From Acanthosepion lycidas (taxonomy: Eukaryota > Mollusca > Cephalopoda > Sepiida > Sepiidae): DNA of 64,000 nucleotides. The translations under genes and the position numbers were made by a program. The stretch lies in the NCBI GenBank assembly GCA_963932145.1, contig OZ010573.1:88346163-88410162 (forward strand), written 5' to 3'. The notes below the pieces were generated by a model, which worked only from the letters and a program-made list of their open reading frames with translations, searched no databases and was not told the origin of the DNA. Shown here piece by piece: positions 43,555 to 55,805 of this stretch (the stretch's first letter is position 1; every line of letters begins with the position of its first letter).

Positions 43555-44675
43555 AGCTTATATGTGGCTCAAGGTCGAAAATATGGGATACCCAGTGAGA
43601 ATCAAAATCACTATTCAGTCGTAACTGTTTTAGGAAAGACTGGATGATCTGTTTCAAAGAACATGAAAGAAATAAAAACCATTATTCAATAATAACTGGA
43701 ACCAAGAAATTCAAAAGGAAATTTCAAGTGAGTGAAGCAGTGAATATAAACAATAAAGCACCTATTGCAGCGACAAAAACACCTCAAAAAAGAAAGAAAA
43801 GCAAATACAGTAAATCAAATGCCGAAACGATGGCTAGGTAAGCCTTTTTCTGGTTACGGCGCTACCCGTACCAAACAAAGGTAAAATTAATAAACTGTGT
43901 ACCAATCAGTGCTTACGTAATTCAGAGTTAAACGATGAAAGCGAAGGTTTTATTCTTTCTGTAGAGAACAAATGCTTGCCAACTAGAAATTACCAAGAAC
44001 ACACACTAAAAAATTCGGTTAGCCTAGAATACAGATTCTGTGATAAATGTCCAGAAACAATTTACTATCTTGTATCAGCTTCTACTTAATATAAAACTCG
44101 GCATGATAGAGTAGGTCAATATATGAACTGGAAAATCTGCAACTGTTATGGGAAGGAAACTTCAAGAAATTCGTATGAACACCACGAATACCCAGTTACT
44201 AGTAGCGGAACTGTAACAATTTCATGGGACTTTACATTACACACAGACAGACCAATCGAAGCAAATCGCCAAGACGTCGTGATCAAAGACAACACATATA
44301 GAATGTGCTTTCTTATTGGCATGCCAGTTCCTGCAGATTGTAATGTATCTTCGAAGATCTTCAAAATTATCAAAATACAAGGAAGTAGCACATGAGGACA
44401 TCAATAATTCCAATTGTAATTGGATTTTGGGCTTGATTGGAAAAGTTTCCGACAGACTCATTGAAGGGATTGCTGGTAGCCCTTGCCTGAAAAAAAAAAT
44501 GGTGTTCTAACAATTAGAGGTGAGACTTTACGAAGATCTTTTTCTATGTGAGATGTTTGTGATTTTATGTTTTATGTGGTTTTGTAATCAATGGAAAACG
44601 TCATGAAAATATTACTGCCCTTGTTTCTTTAGTTGGGACCCGGAAGGCAATGTTTATAAAATATAAATCAAAGAA

Positions 44676-44715
<40 letters not shown>

Positions 44716-45240
44716 GCAGCACTAATAATAATAATAATAATACAAGCGGTGCCATGATGAAATATGTTGGTATCTTCATTGCTGGAACAATGGTTTCTGA
44801 ATGTCTGACAAGTAAGCCAGCGTAGGTATTGAAAAATGCGCATGGGAAAATTCTGTGTGGCCTCCTAAGTCAGACTGACAGAGTTATTGAACACACCTGA
44901 CCAAGCCTAACCTTCATTATTAAAAGTTCTCATGAGTGTCTGCCGATAGATATGACACACGCTGGATAACTCTACATTGTAGATAAAAAGTTGAAAAGAT
45001 TATTCTGAGTTGAGGGTGGATGTGAGAATGTAGGATGTACATGCCAATGTTCTGCCAATTATCACTGGAACCTCTGGATGGAGTCCAAATGATCTCCATC
45101 AACATCCGTGATACCATCGGAATCACACCCAGGATAAGAATTTTACAAAAACAACCATTTTAGGCACAGCCCTGCGGAAAATTTGGTGTCTGATTCCTTG
45201 AGACTTGAGACAGAGAATCACTTAAAATTATTTTCGGTGT
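43555..45240 (+). pseudogene. LINE-B C-terminal region and 3' end
   Basis: A second LINE-B copy, 5'-truncated. About 43,640-43,840 is the region after RT (KTPQKRKKSKYSKSNAETMA). 44,120-44,390 reads MNWKICNCYGKETSRNSYEH, FTLHTDRPIEANRQDVVIKD and MCFLIGMPVPADCNVSSKIF, then KLSKYKEVAHEDI. This is the tail seen at 33.9-34.2 kb but better preserved. WILGLIGKVSDRLIEGI parallels the end of the other copy. 44,840-45,240 is probably its 3' untranslated part. The (TAA)n at 44.68 kb lies inside it. Confidence 0.75.
44680..44742. repeat. (TAA)n microsatellite
   Basis: Two AAT tracts separated by CAGCACT within the 3' part of LINE-B. Confidence 0.95.
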
Positions 45241-45379
45241 TTGAACCCATCACCCTTCATATTTATATAATATTAATTTATGGCTCACCTCTTTGTGCCA
45301 AGAAAGTAAATTCCTTAATAAGTGAAGTGATGAAACTGATATAGGTACTATAAATAAATTTAATAAGATTTTACACAGA

Positions 45380-46930
45380 AACTGCATAAATAAAACAAAA
45401 TATGACAAAGGATTTAAAAAAAAATGTTAATATAAATAACTTTGTTAAATCAAAGGCACTACTACAGCTACTCATACTACAAATAATAGTAGCACAATTG
45501 ATATTAAACTTTACATGTTGACAGCCTTAGATGACTTTGGCATCGGCAAGATCATCGCAATAACAAATGAAATCTACAACAGCGGGGATATACTGGAAGA
45601 TCTCAGCAAATCTAGCTTAATAGTAATGCCTAAGAAACCAGGTGCAAACGAATGCGAATTCCATCGAATAATAAGCCTAATGAGCCACGAGACGGAACTC
45701 ATCATCCGTATTCTGATGAATAGAACGCGCAGCAGATTCAGGCCAGAAATAGAACGAGAACATTGCGGGTTCATTAATGACATGGGAATAAGGAACGCAA
45801 TATTCTTGCTCAAAATGTTATCAGAAAGAGCGATACAATTGCAGAATGGCGTGCACCTATGTTTCATAGACTATGCAAAGGCCTTCGACAAATACACCGT
45901 AATGATCTGCTGGAAATGCTCAGCAACCTTGATATATTCAGGAGAGATATCAGAATAATCAAGAAACTATCATGGCAACAAACAGCATGCACGAGTTTAG
46001 CGAATATACAAAATAGAAAGGGGCGTGTGGTAAGGATGCATCTTCTCACCCGACTTGCTCAACCTATACAGCGAGGTAATCCTGAGAGATTGGAAACCCT
46101 ACTGGGATTTAGCGTTGGCGGCCACAATAAGATACGCAGATGACACAGTGCTGATAGCAGACACGGAAAATATATTACAAACTCTCTCCCAGAGAAGGCA
46201 GCCACGAAGAGTGTGAAGCTTGAACAAAATATAAAATACATGAAAACACATTGCATGGTCATCAGTAAAAGGATGAGCACGAAATGCTATTTTCAGGTCG
46301 GGAACACTATAATCAAGCAGACTCGAAAGTTTAAATATCTGGACAGCGTCTTGACAGAGGACGGTAAATGCGACACTGAGATCCGTAGACGTATTAGAAT
46401 GGCCAAGGACGCATTCCAAAAGCTGGGCAGAGTATTGCGAGACAGGAGGATTTCTTTGATAATGAAAAAAAATACTGAGCTGTTTACGTGACATCTTTCC
46501 TCCTTTACGAATGAAGAAGAGACTTGAGGCGACGGAGATGTGGTTCTACAGAAGGATGCTGAGGATATCATGGACCGAGCGTATGAGCAACGAGGGGAGG
46601 ATGAAAACAAGGAGGAGGCTTATACTTCATATCAGGAAGAGGCAGCTGAATTTTCTGGGACACATAATGAGGAAAGAAGGCCCGGAGAATCTGATGTTTA
46701 CGAGTCGAATAGAGGGAAAAGAAACAATGGAAAACAACGCATGACATACCTAACGGCCTTAAGCAAGTGGGTGACAGAACGTGGTCTTGGACAAATGGCA
46801 GAAGAAAGGAATTTGAAAGCTGTAAGGGATAGAGGGAGGTGGCGAGTTATGATCGCCTACGTCTTGAAGTACACGGCACATATAAAGAAGTTTATTTTAC
46901 TCAGCAAAAAGGAACGGAGTACAAGACATT
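45380..46930 (+). pseudogene. LINE-A reverse transcriptase, longest copy
   Basis: RT fingers to C-terminus in several frames. DILEDLSKSSLIVMPKKPGA and CEFHRIISLMSHETELIIRI (RT motifs 1-2) are followed by FINDMGIRNAIFLLKMLSER and LCFIDYAKAFDKYTV (catalytic Asp motif, intact). IRYADDTVLIADT at 46,129-46,165 keeps the YADD box. Next come CYFQVGNTIIKQTRKFKYLD, DTEIRRRIRMAKDAFQKLGR and MKKRLEATEMWFYRRMLRIS. Then FLGHIMRKEGPENLMFTSRI and RGRWRVMIAYVLKYTAHIKK at the end. The key catalytic residues are preserved, but at least five frameshifts or stops disable it. The endonuclease domain is missing. The best template in the window for recognising the other LINE-A scraps. Confidence 0.85.
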
Positions 46931-46984
46931 TCTATGTTATTTTTATGTCCTTCTTTTGTAGTCTATATTATAGAAACTGCTAGT

Positions 46985-47135
46985 GTATCTGTATTCCGTA
47001 CGAAAAATAAAAGAATTTGGATTAGTTCCCCTTCGCACTTAGTCCTTTTGAATCCTTCCCTTCTTCTCCCAGCTATGGGTTAGTCGGGGTTGTTTTGTCT
47101 TGAATGGTAACCAATGAAAATATTAAAATCTGAAT
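46985..47135. other. Unassigned DNA
   Basis: Contains CCCAGCTATGGGTTAGTCGG, a family M-like word, near 47,070. It may be a degenerate scrap of that family. Confidence 0.35.
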
Positions 47136-47139
47136 TTAG

Positions 47140-47560
47140 TCCACGGTATAACGATAAAATACACCCGGCAGTAAGACCTCTGATCAGAAGATTAGAGTTT
47201 TTGACTAGCATGTAACCACCAATTGATTATTGTTATTGCTAGATCCACCGTGATCCAGGGTGGTAGCACCTGTTCGGGTTCCATCTATGGATGAATAATG
47301 ATCCTCATAGAAAATCAAAACATTAAACTATAAAGAGACATTTTTATATAAAAACACGAGCAATACATTTTTTATATATAAGAAAAATTAACAATACCTA
47401 TTTATACTATTAGGTTGGTGCAAAAATAATGTCGTTTTCTAACATATCTTACTATGTTAGAAAACGACATTATTTTTGCACCAATCTAATAGCATTAACA
47501 ACAAATTTAATATGCCGCTAAACAAAATCAACCAATCGACCCTCCACTTCAACAACGTGA
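47140..47560 (+). repeat. Family M element, compact copy carrying a MITE
   Basis: The head has CCACGGTATAACGATAAAAT, AAGACCTCTGATCAGAAGAT, GATCCAGGGTGGTAGCACCT and CTATGGATGAATA. The middle has ACGAGCAATACATTTTTTAT, as at 18.3 kb. The tail has TAATATGCCGCTAAACAAAA. A short-subfamily MITE (47,410-47,489) sits inside. It has no minisatellite expansion. Confidence 0.7.
47410..47489. mobile_element. Mariner-type palindromic MITE, short subfamily (copy 7)
   Basis: An 80-bp palindrome flanked by TA. The inner arms are TGTCGTTTTCTAACATA/TATGTTAGAAAACGACA and the right end has one change (CCAATCTAA). Nested in a family M element. Confidence 0.95.
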
Positions 47561-47774
47561 AATAACTCATGATATTAATCGATAAATAATCCTATAATTT
47601 TTAAAATCCAACTTCATTCCTAAATATTATTTCAACAAAACTACAACATAAAATAGACATATCACCGCCTCTAATTTCGAAGCAAACATATATATGCACA
47701 AAAGCTAAGTATCATGTACCATGCATTCAATTATGAAAACAGGATAACATATTCTTATTATTTCAAGGTCCATA

Positions 47775-47860
47775 AGAAAATTAAATTTCGACTTTAAAAT
47801 GGCCCCTATGGAGTAGATATGCTATTAAACAGACAAAATCTATCAATCAATAAACTATGA
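47775..47860. repeat. Family M element, tail
   Basis: TTTCGACTTTAAAATGGCCC, then GTAGATATGCTATTAAACAG and an AATCTATCAATCAAT end. Confidence 0.5.
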
Positions 47861-47869
47861 ATCCATATG

Positions 47870-48300
47870 CGTAGCAGGGCAAAAATATACCACTACGTTT
47901 TCCAGTAATTTATAGCAATTCTCATCTAATAAAAAGGATAAATATGTGGGGTCCATGATCGTCTACTTCCTGAATGTTATTGGCAGACAGCTGTTTATCA
48001 TGTGATATAAAGTTTGCGACCTTTTGGGATAAAATTTCGTCCTTTTGTGGTGCAGGCCTGGGCGATGGTATATGGAAGCTGTGCGCTGCCCAGACTACAT
48101 TCAACCCCCCACACACACACACACCTTTCAGCCGTACCAACAAGGTCCAAATAAATAGAGAGCATTAAATTTGCGACAGTTTTGGCTGCAAAATTTGCTG
48201 GAAAGTTAACAGTGTCGACAGCCAAAAAAGTTGAAAGCAACAATAACAGACAATATATAACTCCAAATAAATATAATAAATTAAATCAGAGAAATAATAA
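47870..48300. other. Unassigned DNA
   Basis: Contains a short (CA)n at about 48,107-48,123 and no recognised gene. Confidence 0.4.
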
Positions 48301-48310
48301 TTGCAAATTA

Positions 48311-48698
<388 letters not shown>

Positions 48699-48713
48699 AT
48701 AAATATATATCTC

Positions 48714-48807
48714 ATCAGACTATTTTGAACACACACACACACACACATGCATATATATATGTGTGTGTGTGTGTATGTGTATGTGTGTGTGTTCAAAATA
48801 GACTGAT
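48714..48807. repeat. Palindrome with complementary (AC)n and (GT)n arms
   Basis: The left arm ATCAGACTATTTTGAACACA and the right arm GTGTTCAAAATAGACTGAT enclose an (AC)n-(TA)n-(GT)n core. Apart from one mismatch the flanks are complementary, so the whole 94 bp can fold. Confidence 0.85.
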
Positions 48808-48809
48808 GA

Positions 48810-49452
48810 TTGCTTATTCAATATGACATACAAATACTCACATGCAGCGAAATATGTGAAAAGTCTTAGAGATAATGATAAAGGAAGAAACGTATATACT
48901 CATATGCATTCTATAAAGGTTCTTACATTTTAGTTATCATTTGCTAAAATACCTTTTAGAACCACCGTTCTTATTGTTAAATCAAGCAAATATTTGGGTA
49001 AAAAGGAAAACTACAATTCGCTGCTAATGATTACAGAAAATAGCGATGTAGAATTATGGAAATTTGATTTATATATTGATTAATAGAACAATAAATATTA
49101 GAATCTTGGAACAGCAGCTATATTAATTTAAAAAAAAAAAACAGAAAATATATTATATTATTTTTAAGATTCGGGATACAATTTGACGCTGTAGTCTTAA
49201 GATGCAAACTGGAAGATGTCACTGGAAGATGTCACCCTAGTATAAAATAAAACAAAAATCAAACATAAAACTCGCAAGAACAGAAATAATGATTTTAAGG
49301 TTTAACTGCACAACGTTTGTCATGTAGTTTTACAAGAACAGCATTCATGTCTAATGAAAAAAACGAATAATGATTACTTTAAATGAAGTAAGAGTTGAAG
49401 ATAGGCAATGAAATAGTTCCTCCTCAACTGAAGGAAAAAAAGAAGGAAAAGA

Positions 49453-49488
<36 letters not shown>

Positions 49489-49890
49489 CGGAAATAGAAT
49501 TTTTAAATAAACGCTAGCCTTAAATTCCAGTTTCGATGAAATCTCTTGATATTGATATGTCCTAAATGTAGTGAGTATGTAATACTCGTGCCACACCTAG
49601 TTCGTTACTCGAGACAGATGTCGTTTGAGTAACGATAAACCTCGATTATTCGATTACCTACTACCTTTTTTTTACAATCCAAATCCATATTAAACGAATA
49701 AAATTCGTTAAAACGTTAAACCAAAATGATTATATAAATTCTGGCGTATTTATATTATGCGCTAACTCAAAAAAGAAACAATGGATCGTTGCTGCTGCTA
49801 TATATTTAGAGATTTTTTATAAAATCTAAAGAAGAAACAGCAATATTATTGGGTCCTGAGCTGGGGTTTCGGCTTCATTAATGTTGCTTC
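48810..49890. other. Unassigned DNA
   Basis: Holds an (AAT)n tract at about 49,456-49,489. Otherwise nothing recognised. Confidence 0.4.
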
Positions 49891-50245
49891 TGTCTGCATT
49901 TTCTATAAATACTTTCATGGTAATTGTTCTGATAAACTCTTCGCTGTGGTACCTAAACTTTATGAATTTAAATACAGTAATAGAGTGGCAGATTGTTTTC
50001 TCGCACTTCCAACCTGTGGAATTATCTTCTAGTTCCATGCTTTCCAGTTAACTTTGATATTAAAAAATTTAAATGCAATGTCAATCACTTATCTTCTGTT
50101 TTTCTGAGTATTCTTCTATTGTTCTCGTTCTTTGTTAATGTTTGCGTTTTCTTATTCTTTCACACTCGGTAACCAATTGTGTCTTAGTGGCTTCGCTACT
50201 TTGCATGGGAATGAAATGATTAAAAAAGTAGAATGAATTTTAAAT
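49890..50245 (+). mobile_element. SINE-like dispersed repeat R4, copy 2
   Basis: Aligns with 14,960-15,300: TTTCATGGTAATTGTTCTGA, AATTTAAATGCAATGTCAAT, and an end TGGGAATGAAATGATTAAAA, compared with TGGGGTGAAATGATTTAAAA in the other copy. Confidence 0.5.
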
Positions 50246-50249
50246 AAGA

Positions 50250-51770
50250 CATTTAAATAATATAATTTCCTTCTACTCAAAAAAAGCTAAAAATTAAATA
50301 ATGATGAGATTTTATTGAAGTTTCCGGAAATTATTCGTTGAAAAATAGAATTATCTTTGAAGCATTTTTTAAAATGTTGTCGGAATATTTTATGTACGAC
50401 ATTGAATTAAAAAGTTGCATGTGTACACGCAAACGTACATACAGTTAGAATGAAATGGAAATGTACACCTATGGTAGAGGTATTGATTTCTTTTCCCTCA
50501 TTGACTAACCATGGGTACCATGAAAAGACTATGAAGTGACCCTTTGAAGTCATTTTATGATGCATTCTACTTTCACACTGAACTTTTTTTTTTCCTAACA
50601 AATTTACAAATTGATATGGGCAAACAATTTAGATTTGAAATATATTCATCTTAGAATAAGCTAAGCGGCTGTTGCTGTATATGCTCATACAGTGTGCGGC
50701 AAAAATACGTCTCGCATAATGGTAACATATTGGCTAGATGAAGACAACATTGTAACTAATGTAATGTGGGAGATATTTCTGGGATATATTTGTCGGAATG
50801 TATTTATGCAACATCTGTATAAAAATTATGACTTTTGTTGGCATTAACAAATATAATTTCGATATGCTATAGATCATTTTCTAAAAAAAAATCATGATAC
50901 AAAATAAAATGAAACTTACTTTCTTTTTTCTTCAAGAATCCAGAGGAGCACAAGCCAAACAAAAGAAACATTAGGAGGATAAAACAGATTTTATATAATG
51001 ATTGTTTTTATAACATTTCTTCATTCGTTTTCACATTTCCAGGAAGGATAATTAAACAAGACAAATTCTTGCAAGAAAAGTGTCAAATTATAAAAAAATC
51101 ACTTTTAAATAACCTTTCATGATCTATTTTGAAGATGTCCCAAAACAACTACTTGACGTCAAATTTTATGAAAGCAATTTATAGTAAAACTTGCATTTAA
51201 AAAGACAGCGAATAGTCATTTTAAATTGTCTTTAAGTTATCTTTCCTCATAAGAGATCTAAAAGCTTAATTAAATTACGGTAATCACATATCCCGTTGGA
51301 CGGAGCGGATGTCTGTAAGTTGATGTAACCTTGTCATAAAAGCTGAGATATTCAAGCCACATAAAAAATAATGAGCATAATTTTATTTGTAATTATTTTC
51401 CAGTCTATATATGTGTCTGCACACATGTATGCGAAGAGATAAACTGGTATATGTGTATATCAGTATGCGGCTAAAGAAATACAGTCAAAAACTTATGCTT
51501 CCAAATTATAACTATTGCTAAAAAAAAAAAAGTTAGAACGTTACAGGATGAAAATCTAACGGAAGTAAAAAAAGAAAATGGAAGAACAGAAGCGAGATTA
51601 GAAGCTTCTTGAAGAAAGAATAAAGAAAAATACTCAGGGAATTATAACAATTGCTACAAAGTTAGAGTTACACGAAACATAATTAACGGAAAAAAATGGC
51701 GGAATAGAAACAAGAGCAGAAACTTTTCAGAAGAACAAATAATGAAAACTACGATGTCAACAAAAGTATA
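50250..51770. other. Unassigned DNA with decayed A/G-rich repeats
   Basis: No gene recognised. 51,540-51,740 contains two diverged copies of a segment of about 115 bp (AACGGAA, AAAATGG.GGAA.AGAA and TTGCTACAAA-type words). Confidence 0.35.
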
Positions 51771-51779
51771 ATGGTTTTA

Positions 51780-52312
51780 TACAGGGTGGCCCAAAAGTCA
51801 CGAAGTGTTTCAATATTTCATAACATTTTTAATGATTATTTAATTTCTATTTTATTTCAGATTTCTATAAAGTAGAGCCAAAAATTTAAACATAGAAAAC
51901 TACACTACATAACAGCGAAGACATATTGTGAAATTTTGAGAAATTATTTTTCTCGATTTTCAGAAATAGATTCTCCAGATCTAACCGCTTCAGACCCTTT
52001 TTCTGTGGCGGTGTCTTAAAGAAAACATTTTTTGTCAACAAGCCGCAAACATTTGCAGATCTTAAAAATAACATTAGAACAGAAATTGAATCACTGGAAC
52101 TACACACATTAAGGAAAACGCCTTACAAAAAAGAACATTTATGCTAATTGAAAAATGTACATCATTTAAAAGATATCATCTTTCACAGCTAGAGTAAATA
52201 GATCTCCCATCCTTTTTCTATAACTTACCTATTAAAGAACACAATTTTAAAGCAAAAAGTAAACGAGATATTAAATATTGAAACCCCTTTATGACTTCTG
52301 GGCCACCCTGTA
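51780..52312 (+). mobile_element. Mariner/Tc1-type deletion derivative with transposase tail
   Basis: Terminal inverted repeats: left TACAGGGTGGCCCAAAAGTC, right GGGCCACCCTGTA (complement TACAGGGTGGCCCAGAAGTC), followed inward on both sides by ...GTTTCAATATTT. Including the TA at each end, about 533 bp. At 51,970-52,100 the frames read SPDLTASDPF and, after a frameshift, FFVNKPQTFADLKNNIRTEI followed by ESL. This is the SPDLTP.DFFLWG-to-C-terminal part of an IS630/Tc1/mariner transposase containing the last catalytic Asp. The 5' two-thirds of the transposase is deleted. Confidence 0.8.
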
Positions 52313-52324
52313 CATATAAAATCA

Positions 52325-52400
52325 ACAGATCAATATCGCAAATAACTGGAAATAGCAATATCAAGCAGGTAAAAAATATATATATTCCTGGATTTAATCT
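52325..52400 (+). pseudogene. LINE-A scrap
   Basis: Reads ITGNSNIKQVKNIYI, resembling VGNTIIKQTRKFKYL at 46.30 kb. Very short; it lies directly before a LINE-C piece. Confidence 0.4.
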
Positions 52401-52615
52401 CAGTACTACATCGGCAGCAAGATCAGCATTTGACATGAAGTGGAAAGTTTATATTGAATCCATTGCTAAGCCTGATGCTACGAAAGTTAATTCAATGTCG
52501 TGCTAGACAGTTTTTCTCACCAGAATCTATCTTATATATCTATAAATCTATCATTCGTCCATGCTTTAAATATTTCTGACACATATGCTCTGGTTCTCCT
52601 CCGATTTAAAGATGA
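52400..52615 (+). pseudogene. LINE-C C-terminal scrap
   Basis: Reads MKWKVYIESIAKPDATKVNS, CARQFFSPESILYIYKSIIR and PCFKYF.HICSGSP. This corresponds to ISWNEYIESIASSTARKL and IYKSTIRPCCHIWSGAP at 26.7-26.9 kb. 3'-truncated. Confidence 0.75.
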
Positions 52616-52659
52616 ATGAATTATGGTAAACAGATAGTCAAGTAGATAGATAGAAAGAA

Positions 52660-53110
52660 ATGAAAATGCCAAAAAAAAAAAAAAAAAAAAAAAAAGAAAG
52701 GAAGACTGTAGAATGGTAAAAAAAAAGAATATTAGAGAAAGTATGAATATTAAATGGAGAAAGAAAGAATGCCTAAAGAAATGAAGGAAAACTTAAAAAG
52801 AAAGAAAGAAAATTGTCAAAAGAAAGGATGTTAAATGCAGAGAAAGAAAACGGAAGAATGTTATGTGGACAAAGAAAGAAAGAAATAAAGAAAGACTTAA
52901 ATGTACAAAAAGAAAGAATGTTAGAGAAAGTAGAAATAAAGATTGTCAAAAGACAGAAACATAAATTTCAAAAAAAGAAAAAAACTATAAATGTCAAAAG
53001 AAAGAAAGCATGTGATATGGACAAAGAAAGAAAGACTGTTAAATTGGAAAAAAAAAAAGACTGTTAAAGAAAGAAAGAAAAATAACAGTAAAAATATCAA
53101 AAGAATATAT
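52660..53110. repeat. Purine-rich (AAAG)-type low-complexity region
   Basis: A 30-bp poly-A near 52,671, then repeated GAAAGAAAGA, TGTTAAATGG and GTCAAAAGAAAG words. Strong purine/pyrimidine strand asymmetry over about 450 bp. Confidence 0.85.
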
Positions 53111-53119
53111 CAAAATACC

Positions 53120-53990
53120 GCAAGGAAGAAAAAAAACGATCAACATTGAAGACGTGAGACATCGAATGCTAGCTTTATACAGGAAGGGGAGGGGAAGCAA
53201 CAAAATACTTGACAACTATAGAGATTTGTTGATTTTTGGATTTGCGGCAAGATGTCGTGATGAGAATAAGAAATGACATCCAATAGGAGAATTAGAAAAA
53301 CGTCGCCATCAAATACGAGATATTTACCTACGACTATCGACATCAACGCCTAGCTAGATGCCGCCGTTTTTTGGCATGTGTTGTTTGCATGCATATATTT
53401 ATGTGAACGCGATCGTAATAAAGGTTGAGTTTATGACTGTATTGTTAAATTCAATATAAAAATGAATTCTCAAGTGTGAACCGATATGAGTTTTGTCAGA
53501 ATGAGAATCCACATCTATTTCCACGTCCGATTTTTCCATATAGACGTGAGCCACAGAAAAATATGGGATGCGTACATTTTTCGTTAGAAGCACATGAAAT
53601 TAACAGCATACAAATGAATCGGAAGAACTTCATTTTTTACTGTTTGCCAGTTCATTTTTGTGGTAGGCACAATTGCAAAAACGCACACACTCATGTGTAT
53701 GTGTGTGAGTGTGTGTCGAAACAAGTTTGATTTAAAAGAACCAGAAAAGATTGTGTATTCTACACGAAATTGTGGATAAACTGCCCGAAGTTCATAGGTT
53801 ATTGTTTTGTTCAAGAATATTCAACCCTCTCAATCCTTTTCAAGAACCAATGTGTCATCTGTGTAGTGGGTAGAATTCCTTTGTCTACATCCATGTGTTC
53901 GTTGGAAAATATATGTTTGATATAGTCTAAGATGAGACGATGTATTACACCTATTGGTAACTTGGCTTATGAAAAAGACTACGTTTTTTC
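53120..53990. other. Unassigned DNA
   Basis: No gene recognised. A short CACACACTCATGTGTATGTGTGTG quasi-palindrome lies at about 53,684-53,712. Confidence 0.4.
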
Positions 53991-53992
53991 AA

Positions 53993-54018
53993 TATATATA
54001 TATATATATATATATATA
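53993..54018. repeat. (TA)n microsatellite
   Basis: About 13 TA units. Confidence 0.9.
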
Positions 54019-54209
54019 AGTGAACATTGAATTCAACACTCAGATGGAAGAGGCTGTTTCATACTAGAGGCAATCTTCAGGCCACGAGTGTTGAGATTTT
54101 TCTCGGCTATTTATATATATGGGCCAGTGGTTCATTCTCGGTGGCCCATTCTGACGGTTATTTTGGCATGAGTGGCTTATTTAATTATTTAGATTAATTT
54201 ATTTTACTT

Positions 54210-54212
<3 letters not shown>

Positions 54213-54290
<78 letters not shown>
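54213..54290. repeat. (TA)n(GA)n microsatellite
   Basis: About 22 TA then about 15 GA units. Confidence 0.97.
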
Positions 54291-54359
54291 TGCACGCCTT
54301 AAATATATCATATGCACTGCAAAATAAAGTATCTCGTGCTGAATTATATTTTTATTTAA

Positions 54360-54950
54360 TGGGGGCTCTTTATTTTGTATAGTATTAGCCTCTAGAATGC
54401 AATGTCTTTTTTTTAGACTTTCCTTGCATTTGGTACTATAGAGTATTTTGGTATTATCCACTAATATTTCTCTGATATTGATAATCGTGTTTTGGTCGTT
54501 CGTGATGCACTGTTCAATCGTGATTTTATACATACTTACATACATACTTGTGCAAATTAGTTGAAACAGAACGAATAATACCGTTATTATATACTTTTTT
54601 CGTATTTCTCCAAGGAAACATGAACCAATGTAGATGTTAGTACATTGTATGTCCATTCCACGGAGCCATTCCTTGCAGACTGACCACAGATTCTAGACTG
54701 GATTTAAATCAGGAGAGTTTCCGGGTCAATCTATAATAGTTTGTTGTGTTCACTGGTAAGGCTTTCCAGTGTTTTTGTGCAGCGCTACAGTTTTCGTACG
54801 CTTCCTTGGAGTCTATCGCAGACAATGGCCGTAGGACAACTAATAAAGAGTCGAGACAGTATGTGATAAGAATCTGATGCAATCACCGATAGCGCAATAT
54901 TATCAAGGTCAAACAAATTTCATCATATACCCTGAAAATAGATTCATATT
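54360..54950 (-). pseudogene. Probable Tc1-like transposase remnant
   Basis: The minus strand around 54,740-54,650 reads, with frameshifts, DPETLLI and SPDLNP-like codons (TCTCCTGATTTAAATCCAGT), then ENLWSVCKEW. This fits the PGNSPDLNPVENLW motif that carries the last catalytic residue region of Tc1 transposases. Downstream (54,656-54,360) an open frame of unclear alignment continues to KCKESLKKR. Only the DLNP segment is convincing. Confidence 0.5.
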
Positions 54951-55063
54951 ACTGCACACCACTGCAAATGACCTAATCTGAAGAAAAAATAGAAATCGAT
55001 TACACCAATCCAGTGGATCTACAACTGACTGTATGTTGAAAGAAAGGAAACTAAAGCGGTAAA

Positions 55064-55065
55064 GG

Positions 55066-55110
<45 letters not shown>
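55064..55110. repeat. (TA)n microsatellite
   Basis: About 22 TA units. Confidence 0.95.
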
Positions 55111-55111
<1 letters not shown>

Positions 55112-55279
55112 GTAGTTTAGTGCTAGCAGCAAGCAGAAATATTTCTCCTTCCGATGATGGCCATTTCGGCCGAAACTAGTCGAGGAATCTAAATGGAATA
55201 ATAATAAAAAAAAACGAAAAAATATTAATCTACAACCCAGTGTGTCTGAAGATTTTAATTTTTTAATTTTTTTATTGTT

Positions 55280-55283
<4 letters not shown>

Positions 55284-55358
<75 letters not shown>
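55284..55358. repeat. (TA)n(TG)n microsatellite
   Basis: About 15 TA then about 21 TG units, touching the left arm of the inverted-repeat element. Confidence 0.97.
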
Positions 55359-55370
55359 GTAGTTCATTTT

Positions 55371-55805
55371 ATATTACAATGAATCCTTCATTCAAAAAGT
55401 AAAATAGTAAAGTTAATGATATAAAATGGCGAAAAAGTCAAGCGTGCAGTGCAAAAAGTAAATTAGTAAAATTAATGATCTCCACAAGTTTGTATTTGTT
55501 ATCAATAACACATTAAAAAAAACATATTTCGATTCGGATTATAGTTTTTCGTATCGGATGCTACCTGAACTTTACCAAAAACAAAATAATTTCCTTGCCT
55601 GAAGATGACGAAATGTACAGTCGAAAGTACTTATGTATTTAAGGAAGACATAAGTTTATAATTAAAAAAAAAACAAAAAAACAAAAAAAAACAACGATCA
55701 TAAAATTCATCGAGTGATTGGTAGGCTAATGAATCTTTAAAATTTATTTAGCGAAGATATTTCGCCATTTTATATCATTAACTTTACTTTTTGCATGAAT
55801 GATTC

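Noticed and set aside
50693-50720. TACAGTGTGCGGCAAAAATA as a mariner/Tc1 end
   Set aside because: No matching inverted partner was found within several hundred bases. A chance resemblance cannot be excluded.
52813-53067. K/E-rich 84-codon frame resembling a coiled coil
   Set aside because: It is encoded by the purine-rich AAAG-type tract and is explained by composition alone.
54204-54656. 150-codon minus-strand protein with S/L and YI repeats
   Set aside because: Its C-terminal third is the (TA)n(GA)n microsatellite and the upstream part is at best a Tc1-type relic.
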